A stretch of DNA of 64,000 nucleotides from assembly GCA_022495995.1 (NCBI GenBank), contig JAFEMH010001354.1, positions 372,001-436,000 on the forward strand, written 5' to 3'. The notes under the pieces are model-generated. The model ran no database searches and had not been told where the DNA came from. It saw only the letters and a list, made by a program, of their open reading frames with translations. Source of the stretch: Adenophora triphylla var. japonica. Its lineage: Eukaryota; Streptophyta; Magnoliopsida; Asterales; Campanulaceae. Numbering within the stretch: the first letter of the stretch is position 1; each line of letters opens with the position of its first letter. Below, piece after piece: positions 55,475 through 64,000 of this stretch. The translations under genes and the position numbers were made by a program.

Positions 55475-55755
55475 CTCCTTCCTTCCCCGGCTGGTGACAC
55501 TTATTTTTATTTTGATCGTCCCAGTTCACTTGATATCTTTTAAAAATAGTCTATTTTTTATATTTTTATATTAGATGGACCCTATCACTCATTCTTTTTC
55601 TTCATTTTTCACCACTCAATTTATTCAATCAACACTATTATTTACCCCACTCATTTTCTCTCTTCATTTTCTATCACACATTTTTTTTATTTTATTCTTT
55701 TTTCTTAATTCTTGTGCCCACCTCTTGAATGTCAAGTGAGGTGGGACGGAGGGAG
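55475..55755. mobile_element. Stowaway MITE upstream of prefoldin gene
   Basis: The right end, inverted, is CTCCCTCCGTCCCACCTCAC; the left end CTCCTTCCTTCCCCGGCTGG is degenerate; both are flanked by TA. 281 bp, AT-rich. Confidence 0.82.
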
Positions 55756-55757
55756 TA

Positions 55758-56640
55758 TGTTTTAATATTCAAATTTCCATTCCAAAACGGGTTACATTTA
55801 ATGGCCATACCCGACTTTGGATTCACGGGCCGAGCTCTCAACCGGTTCAATACTTCCGTTTTTGTTATTTTAAACCTCCTAAATGACAAAAATATCCATG
55901 TGTGACTTTACATGCCACCACCAAACCGGCGATTTCGAAAAGTTGAAGAAAAAGCATGGACCACCCCGGCAAATTGTATACAGTCACTTAAAATATGAGA
56001 AAAATAATATAAATTGAGTATTAATAATATGTGACAAATTAAATAAAAGATGATTTAAAAAGATATTGTGAGTAGGATTGGATTGGGTTGCTAATGAATG
56101 ATAAAAAGAAAACGGTTGGGTTGTAAATGTAAATTGAGTAGGTGGAGCAGAGAAAAATGATATTTAATTGTTGGGTTGAGTTGACTTGGATTGCTGATGA
56201 TCATATTCTTAATATTTAATTGTTGAATTAAGTTGAATTTGATTGCTGATGATTATAGTTTTAATATTAATCAAATTATAAGATATAAATTTGAAATTTT
56301 TGCATAAAAACAACTAAAAAATTGCCAAAAAAATAATTATGAAAAAGTAAAATAAATCACCGTGAGTTTACGGTTCATATAAGATCGCTAAAAATTTTGA
56401 ATTGTGGACCGGCGATTGGTTTATAAACCGTGAACTCAAAATTTTGAACCGTGCATGGTCTTGTGACAACGCACTTTAAGGGTAAAAAATGAGCTGACCC
56501 ATTTCAGTCAAACAATGTGTATAAAAAGGTTCGAATAATTTAGAAATCAATCTTCAACACTTAAAAAATAAACGCCCCCTAAACTCGTATAACTTTCTGT
56601 CAGGCCGGGCTGTATGGCCATCTCGCAAGCACTGATCATA
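55758..56640. other. Intergenic upstream of prefoldin gene
   Basis: No gene is supported. A small inverted pair around ACCGTGAGTTTACGGTTC / GAACCGTGCATGG sits at 56359-56458. Confidence 0.55.
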
Positions 56641-56839
56641 GCCCATAGGGCCCATTAATTTATTATATAATAGCTAGACAGGAGGCCCATGAAGAATATA
56701 ATTAAGGAAGTTGGGCTGGTTTAAGCCCAGTCATCCGGTGAACCATCGATCTACTTATCAGCGACATAACTGCCGTAGTTCTAGTTAGTTAGGGTTTTGA
56801 AATTCCGGCATTTCGCAGTGACAGCGAGCTTGATCAAAT
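56641..56839 (+). promoter_or_regulatory. Prefoldin 1 promoter with site II elements and telo-box
   Basis: Within 200 bp upstream of the start codon are several GGGCC/TGGGC site II-type words (GGGCCCAT at 56648, AGGCCCAT near 56682, TTGGGCTGG near 56712, AAGCCCAG near 56724). A telo-box TTAGGGTTT lies at 56789-56797. This pairing is typical of plant translation and growth-related housekeeping promoters. Transcription start not placed. Confidence 0.7.
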
Positions 56840-57101
56840 ATGGCTGACGAAGCGATCAAGACAGTATGTTTGTTGCATTTTCTTTCTGTTTTCTGTTTTC
56901 TGTTGATTTTTTTTCTTTAATTCTACTTGCGCAATGTATATGAAGAAATTTTAAAAATTCACATAATCAGCAGCAGTAATTGGTGGTAAATTTTGAATTG
57001 GTTATAACAATTGTTAATTGTGGTTCATGTTTGGATGATTTGATCAGGCTTTCATGGAGATTCAAGGACGCATGATTGAGACCACTGCAAAATTGAAGCA
57101 G
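56840..57101 (+). CDS. PFD1: Prefoldin subunit 1, first two coding exons
   Basis: Subunit of the prefoldin co-chaperone that passes nascent actin and tubulin to the CCT chaperonin. In plants it is also linked to growth regulation. Exon 1 (56840-56863) gives MADEAIKT and ends at GTATGT. Exon 2 (57048-57101, after TGATCAG) gives AFMEIQGRMIETTAKLKQ and ends at GTAAGT. The joined 26 residues match the start of plant prefoldin 1, a beta-type subunit of about 130 residues. Both frames are open and the splice borders are canonical. The following exon (expected to begin VQNQMR) was not found before the window end. Either intron 2 is over 6.8 kb with several transposons in it, or the gene is truncated. 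The promoter carries site II and telo-box elements. Confidence 0.88.
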
Positions 57102-57152
57102 GTAAGTCCTCTAATGCGCCTTTCTTTTGGGAAAAAAAAAAAATGGAAAATA

Positions 57153-58607
57153 CTCCCTCCTGCCCAAAATGATCTTCCCACTTTTTTTTGGCCTTGCTAG
57201 GATAGGAATCATCTTGAGCAATAATTTTAGGTTGATTTAATTTTACAAATGAAAATCTAAAACTTGTTATTGATACCCATCAACAATACTATCAATAACA
57301 AGTTTTAGATTTTCATTTGGATAATTAAATCAATTTCAAATTAATTATTCGTTCTTAAAAAGGGCTAAAAAAGGGCAAATTACAAATAAGTGTTCAAAGT
57401 ATAGGGGGGGTGTTTGTAGTTCAGGGTACGATGTTTCATTTTTGGTGATTAAGGGTCCAAAGTCAGCAAATGCGGGCAGTTAAGGGTTTTTTTGACGGAA
57501 ATGTTAGATTTCAGTGAGCATGTGACGTACACGTGAGATCTAACTGAGGATATTTTAGAAATAAATGTTTGTACTTAAGGGGTATAATGAAATTTAAAAA
57601 CTTGTGAGGGCTAAACTCAAACTTTCCCATCTCTTTCCCCTCTCCACCCCACTGTTGCACCACGACCCACCCTCATACCCTTCCCATTACATCTCTATTG
57701 ACCCATCTCATTTTCCTCACACCCTCGTCCGCTTCCCCTTCCCTAAACCATGCCCCTTTCGCCACCAATTGATCAAGATGACTACCTAGGGTTTTAATTT
57801 GACCTATGGCAGAAGCTTCAAGGTCCCAATTTACACATCACCAATTCACTCCAACGTGTCTCACCACCATCTTTGTTATGGTTGTTTTTCCAATTAGAAT
57901 TCTAGTAACTCCGGTCCGACAACAACTCTCTGCCTAGGGCTTGATTGATGAGAAAACAGGGGAAACCGGAGCTTTGAGTACATTTCAATTTGCTGGTTTT
58001 CTTTGGAGTAGTGTTAATTTTCTATGAATTCTCAGTGTGTTACTTGATTTTTTCATATTTTCTCAATTATGGTGATGATGGTGGATGTTGATTGAGAAAA
58101 CAAGGGAAATCAATTGATTTTGTTTTTCTCTTTCTGGGTTTGGGATATTCTCAATTTTTTGGTGGGTCATTTGTGTGTTCTCTGATTTGTGAATTGTTGA
58201 TTTCCTTAAAATATCGATGTTGCTTGGTGGTGATGGTGGTGTAAGTAGTGGTGATGGATGTTGGTGTTGGAGGTGAATGAAAATATAATAATGGAGAAAG
58301 GGGTTTTCAGTTCAATCTCAAATTTGAAGGAAAGAATTAAAAAATCAAATTATGAAAATGAATAAAAAATTTCTAAAATATCCTCAGTTAAGTCTCACGT
58401 GGACGGCATGCTCACTTAACTGAAAATTCTAACTTTTTCGTTAAAAAACCCTTAACTGCCAACATTTGGTGACTTTGGACCCTTAGTCACCAAAAATGAA
58501 ACATCGGACAGGACACTGAACTACAAACACCCCCTATTCTTTGGATCCTTATTTGTAATTTACCCGTAAAAAAATGGAAAGATCATTTTGGAACAGAGGG
58601 GGGGGGG
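57153..58607. mobile_element. Stowaway MITE (split) in prefoldin intron 2
   Basis: The left end CTCCCTCCTGCCCAAAATGA and the right end ATCATTTTGGAACAGAGGG are inverted, with TA at 57151-57152 and 58608-58609. It was interrupted by the TIR element at 57373-58565; without it the MITE is about 260 bp. The G run at the right end has lengthened. Confidence 0.85.
57373..58565. mobile_element. MULE-type TIR element nested in the Stowaway
   Basis: Arms of about 170-200 bp: GGGCAAATTACAAATAAG at the left, its inverse CTTATTTGTAATTTACCC at the right with one change; CCAAAAATGAAACAT and TTTGGACCCTTA words recur inverted. The flanks GCTAAAAAA and GTAAAAAAA are a weak 9-bp duplication. 1.19 kb with no conserved protein. 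The interior (57600-58300) has a few short open frames that look like chance. Confidence 0.8.
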
Positions 58608-58897
58608 TAGAATAGAAGTTGAAGCCACGTCGTGAATGTAAATGTGTATGCTTGTGTGCATATACTATTATTAGGTGGCATAGAAATCCGAACTTGTGAC
58701 AGTTAAAGGTCATTCGTAGTAATATTATGCGAATGGTAAGGGTAAGGACCTATCGTGTCCAGAAGTTTTCTATGCTTTAGGAGAATGAATTAATACGGAA
58801 AACTCGTTCCTTTCCTGGTTCCTTTGTAATCTCCAAGATTCATGGTTACTTAAGATCCAATAGGAGTTGAATAAAGTGGGTTTTTAGTTTTATTGAC

Positions 58898-58981
58898 CAT
58901 AGTTGTCAAAGGCAAAAGGAGAGAGGCGGGAGATATGTGCTTGAAAAAGGCGAAAGGCGAGGCGAGTAAGGAGGAGAATAG

Positions 58982-59023
<42 letters not shown>

Positions 59024-60193
59024 TTTGTTAGGATACCCATAGTAGGAGTATCCTAACAAGTGGCCCAATATTTTTTGACAAAAATGTCCCTCATTCCACA
59101 AAGCAAATGATATATATGATGGGGGTTAAATTGTAATTTCAAATAACTTTTTTTTTTTTACAGAGAAAGCGTCGTTCTCTCTCTACTTTCTCACGGCGAT
59201 TCTACCTCCCCAGATTCCGACGACCTCTCGCCTCCCAAACCCGCCCAGTTCCGACGACATCACTTGCAGATCGGAGTTGGGGAAGGGTTGATAGGGGATG
59301 GAGAAGATAGATCTGGAAGAGGGAGGTCGGAGTGGGGGAGGGGTCGTCGTCGGTGGGGTGGTCGGAGTGGGAGGCGTAGCCGGAATATGGGGAGGTCTAA
59401 GGTCGCCAGCCGGACCAGTGAGAAAGGAGAGAGAGAGAGAACGTGAGGCAAGAGAGAGAGAAGAGAAGGACGCTTTTAATATATATAAAAAAAAAGTTAT
59501 TTGAAATTACAATTTAACCTCCATCATATATATCCTTTGCTTTGTGGAATGAGGGACATTTTTGTCCAAAAAAATTGGGCCACTTGTTAGAATACTCTTA
59601 CTATGGGTATCCTAACAAAACCCATATATATATATGTATACATATACATATGTATATATATATATATATGTATATATATATGTATATATATACATATATA
59701 TATACATATACATATATATATATATATATTCTTATCAAATATGTATATATACACATGCAAAACATAAACAAAGAATAAAACGTATTATGAACACGAATAA
59801 AACATGAAATAAATTTCACAATTCCGCATATAATAGTATCCTAATATAATTCAAACCTCAAAAGTAAAAATTCTAAGAAAAAAGAAGAATGAATCAAAAT
59901 TACGAAGTTCAAATCAACAAAACAAGTACTAGTTTAAGCAAGTTAAATAAACTTAAACCCTTAAATATTATCGAGAAAAGAAATCAAGTTCCAAAATCAT
60001 GCACAAGTAGATAAAAATTTGAAGAGCATGGGACTAGAAAGAAAGAAAAAAAAAAGAAAAAATGCGAGAGGCGGGTGGCAAAGAGGCGAGCAAGGAGAAC
60101 GCCTTGTGAAGAAAGGTGTGCTGGCTACAAAGAGGCGACCGACCCCCCAAGGCACCAAAAAGGCGGAGCGGGCGGTCGCCTTTAACAACTATG
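58898..60193. mobile_element. hAT-type element in prefoldin intron 2 or 3' flank
   Basis: The left end CATAGTTGTCAAAGGC and the inverted right end CATAGTTGTTAAAGGC carry a perfect 8-bp duplication TTATTGAC at 58890-58897 and 60194-60201. Subterminal parts are rich in GAGGCG words on both sides. 1.3 kb; it contains an AT microsatellite and another TIR element (59021-59622). No transposase. Confidence 0.92.
59021..59622. mobile_element. TIR element nested in the hAT AT-repeat
   Basis: Arms of about 140 bp: GGTTTTGTTAGGATACCCAT and its inverse, then GACAAAAATGTCCCTCATTC and AAATTGTAATTTCAAATAAC inverted on the other side. Inserted in an (AT)n tract (58986-59020 and 59623-59730), which hides the target duplication. 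The unique centre (59160-59470) is GC-richer, with GAGAGA runs and no protein. Confidence 0.85.
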
Positions 60194-60201
60194 TTATTGA
60201 C

Positions 60202-61655
60202 AATGAATGATTGTAGAAGAACCCAATTACAGTTTTATCTTAGAGAGATGCTGATTAGTGTCACAAGGGAATAAGCATATCCTGAATGTTAATGTGCTCG
60301 TCTTCTGCTACTAGTTAAACATTTCTCCAGGAGTCTAGGTCGCATTGGACAATGATTTTTCGTGCATAGTTTTGTATTACTTGAGATTTTTGGACTTACT
60401 ATGTAGTAGATCTCATGCTTTCCATGGGCCCAAGTATTCAACAGTGTAGCAAACTGCGATGTCATAGCACATGAAGCCTGCGATTACAAGAGATTCACTA
60501 GTGTATTTTGATGATTCTCACCTTCCCGAAAAATGAATTACTCTTTCTCATTTTAATATCCTTGTATTCTTGTGGTGTGGAATCTAATTAGTTCTGTATA
60601 TTTGCTTAATATATCCTCCTGAAATTTACAAAAGGACAATTCCACTTTCCTCTTTGGTCTATCATCAAAGCATAGCCCCATTTCTCAAAAAGTATATAAT
60701 TGCAGTGAAATTTAACGGAAGTACAAACTGGTAAAGCTAAAAAAATAAAAATTAAAGGTTTGACTTGTCAAAAAAGACTCTTTTTTTGGGGGCATAGAAA
60801 ATAATATAAAAGGGGGAGTGTGAGATTAGGTACGAAGCACAGATAAAGGGGAAGTTGGCAATATTTTGGAGAAATTGTTGGTGGCTGGAGACTGAAGCCT
60901 ACTGCTATTGGGAGGTTCACTTGTTTAACTTAAGCATATTCTGAATGATAAACTAGGTCCGCGGAAGATCATTGTGGTGTGTCCCTCTGTCAGTACACGG
61001 ACACACTGAAATAATGCTGCATAAGTCCCGGGTCTGTAATGTGGTTAGTTCCCGGTTGTCAATAGATCACTACCGCACTGAGATACATATTGTAATAATT
61101 ACTGACTGCACCTTAGCATTTTGGTTTGACCTATCCAATTTTTCTGATTTTTCTCCACCTCCTGGACTGTGAACCCCATTATGTGTATGGTTTGTTTGGC
61201 TTGAAGCTTTATAACAAACCATGCAACTGACTAGCTAGCTGCAAACTAACAATATAAGGAAAACTCAAATAGCCATGAATATACTTAAACTTTGAAAGAA
61301 ATTTTGTTGGGGCCTATTAATCCTTTAAATTAAACAGTGCAAATTCAAGCAGCGTGGTTACAAATAGTTATATTGCATCTGGGATATGTAAAGCACTATA
61401 GACGCTTCAGAGTTCAAAAATGCACAAGGTAACCTTGTTGAAACTCACCCATGGATAGGTTACAAATTGTGTTTCCCGCGTTTCCTTTTCAATGTGCTAG
61501 CACAAGCCATTATAGTAAACTGGTGTGTTATACGCACAACCAAAAAAAGTTTGACAAATTGCATAAACAAAATCAAGAAAGTTATTATAACTATATAACG
61601 ATTAATTTATAATATAATTTTAAAATTGGCGCATTCAACTAAAAAATATACTGGC
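60202..61655. other. No exon recognised
   Basis: Expected to be prefoldin intron 2 or flank. No prefoldin exon 3 and no other gene is visible. AT-rich, single copy in appearance. Confidence 0.5.
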
Positions 61656-61734
61656 ATTACAACAACAACAACAACAAAGCTTTAGTCCCAAAATAATTTG
61701 GGGTCGGCTAACATGAATCCTCATATGTTATCGT

Positions 61735-61845
61735 GAAAAAAAAATAATAATAAAATAAAATAAAATAAAATAAAATAAAATAAAATAAAAAAATAAATAA
61801 AAAATAAATAAAAAAATAAATAAATAAATAAATAAAAAAAAAATC
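61735..61845. repeat. (AAAAT)n and A-rich microsatellite
   Basis: Repeated AAAAT and AAAT units on plus, inside the LINE 3' region. Confidence 0.95.
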
Positions 61846-61855
61846 AACCCCCCAC

Positions 61856-63853
61856 ATGGATTTTTGCCCTCCACTCCGGCCTCTTCAACACCGTACTTTC
61901 ATCCACTCCAAGTAAATTCATATCATTTTCAATTACTCTAATCCAAGTTTGTTTGGGTCTTCCCCTACCCCTCGCCATTTTATCATTTCTCCACTGTTTC
62001 GGCCTCCTAACCGCGCATCACTCGGTCTCCTTCTCACATGTCCAAACCACCGTAGACGATTTTCCTCATTTTATCCTCAATGGCGCAACTCCTACTTTAC
62101 CTCTCGATCACCTCATTCCCCAATCGATCCTTTCTTGTATGACCGCACATCCATCGAAGCATACGCATCTCCGCCACATTCATCTTATGCACGTGACATC
62201 GTTTCACGGCCCAACATTCGTGCCGTAAAGCAATGCGGCCTAATTGCCGTGCGGTAGAATTTTCCCTTTAATCTATTGGGCATGCCGCGATCACATAGAA
62301 ACCCCGTAGCACTCTTCCACTTCAACCAACCTGCTTTAATCCTATGAGCCACATCTCCATCTAATTCTCCATCCTTTTGGATAATGGATCCAAGATAGCG
62401 AAAAACTCGAAGCTTGGATAATATTTTCATCAAATGTGACCGCCCCTGCCTCCTACTTCCAACTCGCTAAACTTACACTCCAAATATTCGCCTTGCTTCG
62501 CTAATCGAAAACCTCGAGATTCCAAAGTGTGTCTCCACAACTCCAATTTACTTTCAACACCCTCTCTTGTCTCATCAATCAAGACAATATCATCTCGCGA
62601 ACAAAGATACACTTTGGTATATCATCTTGACCGACCTCGTCAATTCATCCATTATCAAAGCAAAAGAAAGGGGCTAAGTGCGAACCTTGATGCACTCCAA
62701 TCTTTATAGGGAACTCTTCGCCTTTCCCAACACTAGTCTCGTACACAAGTACTAACTCCATTAAACATGTCCTCGATAATATCAATATATTTCTTTGAAA
62801 CACCCTTCTCTAATGCCCACCAAAGTACCTCTCTTGGCACTTTATCATACGCCTTCTCCAAATCAATGAAAATCATATGCAAATCTTTCTTTTGATCCCG
62901 ATATTTCTCCATGGTTTGTCTCATAAGATATATTGCCTCCATAGTCGATCTTCCTGGCATAAACCCAAATTGGTTATCCGAAATATCCACAATTTTTCTC
63001 AGCCTTTGTGCAATCACTCTTTCTCAAAGTTTCATAGTATGGCTCATTAGTTTGATCCCCGATAGTTGGCACACCCGACATCACCTTTATTCTTATACAA
63101 AGGGATCAGAGTACTCTTCCGCCACTCTAATGGCATTGTGTTAACTCTCCATATCTTATTAAATAGCGTTGTTAACCAATCTACTCCCCTCTCCCCGAAA
63201 CATCTCCAAACCTCAATTGGTATACCATCCGGTCCAACGGCTTTCTTCAATCTCATCTTTTTCATTGCCATTTTCACTTCACTCTTTCGAATTCTCCGCA
63301 TAAAATCTCGATTAACCATACTCGAAAAGATATTTAAATCTCCAACATCCTGCTCTTGACCGCATTTAAACAAGTTATCAAAGTACGAACTCCATCTATC
63401 TTTTATCTCTTTATCCCCGACTAAAACTCTTTGGTCTACATCCTTCACACATTTAACCGTCCCAATATCTCGTGTCCTCTTATCCCTCATACGAGCGAGC
63501 CTGTAGATGTCCTTTTCCCCTTCTTTTGTATCCAACTTATCATAAAGTTTCTAATTCACCTCGCTCTTTGCGTCTCTTACCGCTTTCTTAGCATCTCTTC
63601 TAGCTTCCTTATACTTCTCATAGTTCTCGTCGCTCCTACATTTCCCCAATAATTTGTAGCATTCCCGCTTGCCCTTTATTGCTTGTTTTACTTCCTCGTT
63701 CCACCATGATGTGTCCTTACTTGGTGGCCCATTTCCTCTAGATTCTCCAAGGACTTCTTTCGCCACCTCCTTTATGGTATGTACCATCTTAGTCCAAGTC
63801 GAATCTATATCCATATCCTCCATATTATCCGCCCAAATACCGGTATCGACCAT
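61856..63853 (-). pseudogene. RTE LINE reverse transcriptase
   Basis: Blocks in order: 63853-63551 linker with WWNEEVKQAIKGKRECYK; 63535-63047 with RTRDIGTVKCVKD, LKKAVGPDGIPIEVWRCFG and LEWRKSTLIPLYKNKGD (RT motif 1-2 region); 63017-62733 with DNQFGFMPGRSTMEAIYLMR and FIDLEKAYDKVPREVLWWAL. 62612-62430 has the catalytic region as [11 protein letters not shown], where FADD is expected, so the active site is damaged. 62433-62185 has FRYLGSIIQKDGELDGDVAH, and 62184-61856 the EMRMLRWMCGHTR region. It would copy its own RNA at a nicked target. Frame changes between nearly all blocks show it is dead. Confidence 0.92.
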
Positions 63854-64000
63854 CTTAGCTACATATTTCGGTTGATTTTCCCCTCAAGTCTTCACCACTT
63901 GATTCTAGGGTCTACCTGTGATTTTCTCTTCCTCGAAATTCTCTTTACTTGAAAATCAAGTACCACCCGCCCATGCTGAGTTGCCGTGCTCTCACCCGAA

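Larger units (their letters stand above)
61656..64000 (-). mobile_element. RTE-type LINE, 3' part
   Basis: The 3' end on minus is AATTATTTTGGGACTAAAGC followed by (TTG)n at 61658, the plant RTE tail. An A-rich (AAAAT)n tract has grown in the 3' region (61735-61850). The reading runs leftward and is decayed by frame changes. The element continues past the window end; its endonuclease part is not in view. Target duplication not found. Confidence 0.92.

Noticed and set aside
57604..57789. Short Pro/His/Ser-rich frame in the prefoldin intron
   Set aside because: It lies in the nested TIR element; no similarity to prefoldin exons or known proteins.
59264..59504. Gly/Arg-rich frames in the nested TIR element
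   Set aside because: GC-rich low-complexity sequence with no start context or conserved pattern.
58622..61655. Prefoldin exon 3
   Set aside because: I looked for coding of VQNQMR and the following KRAFLTLEEL-type segment and found none; not annotated.

Overview
This window is nuclear DNA from a flowering plant, most likely a dicot (asterid-like on the look of the two host genes; the order cannot be fixed from sequence alone). It shows spliced plant genes, Stowaway MITEs with TA target duplications, Ty1/copia and Ty3/gypsy LTR retrotransposons, a TRIM, hAT, Harbinger and Mutator-like elements, and an RTE-type LINE. Only two host genes are supported: a six-exon receptor-like cytoplasmic kinase of the RLCK-VII/PBL group (25652-31612, minus strand, 442 codons) and the first two coding exons of prefoldin subunit 1 (56840-57101, plus strand; the rest was not found before the window end). 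Most of the remaining sequence is transposable elements, many nested in one another.

Layout. 1-10110: a decayed plant-mobile-domain (PMD) gene on plus, meeting tail-to-tail a decayed Mutator-like transposase with an OTU-like tail on minus. The two are separated by a large inverted repeat and followed by an 18-copy ~171-bp satellite carrying telomere-like motifs. 10381-23396: a hAT-like element (8-bp target duplication, 7/8 match) swollen by a nested Sirevirus-like copia (10621-21460, minus, perfect AGCAC duplication). One LTR of that copia is itself split by a Mutator-type MITE (perfect 9-bp duplication). The hAT also holds Stowaways and a CACTA end. 23411-23989: a TRIM with three LTRs. 25652-31612: the kinase gene, with a hAT and two Stowaways in its introns. 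33363-42204: a TNT1-94-like copia whose RNase H region is replaced by the 3' half of a gypsy element. 42227-55173: a Harbinger/Tourist MITE (TTA duplication) with long ATT tracts that received a 12-kb Tat-lineage gypsy (42654-54652, minus) carrying an antisense extra gene and a 95-bp tandem repeat between pol and that gene. 56640-57101: prefoldin promoter and first exons. 57153-60193: Stowaway, MULE-type and hAT insertions. 61656-64000: the 3' part of an RTE LINE on minus.

How the parts relate. The host genes keep intact splice sites despite intronic insertions. The retroelement genes are nearly all broken by frameshifts and stops, so they are relics or non-autonomous copies. The most interesting unexplained signal is that several large elements each carry their own short, often palindromic motif, repeated through LTRs, spacers and even coding linkers: GATGTG/CACATC in the Sirevirus, GGTCGA/GTCGAC in the Tat gypsy, CGTGTA/TACACG around the MULE-PMD unit, GCGATCGC in the copia LTRs and CACGACTCGTG in the gypsy LTR. 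This resembles the element-specific motif arrays recognised by anti-silencing proteins in some plant MULEs, but that link is only a hypothesis here.
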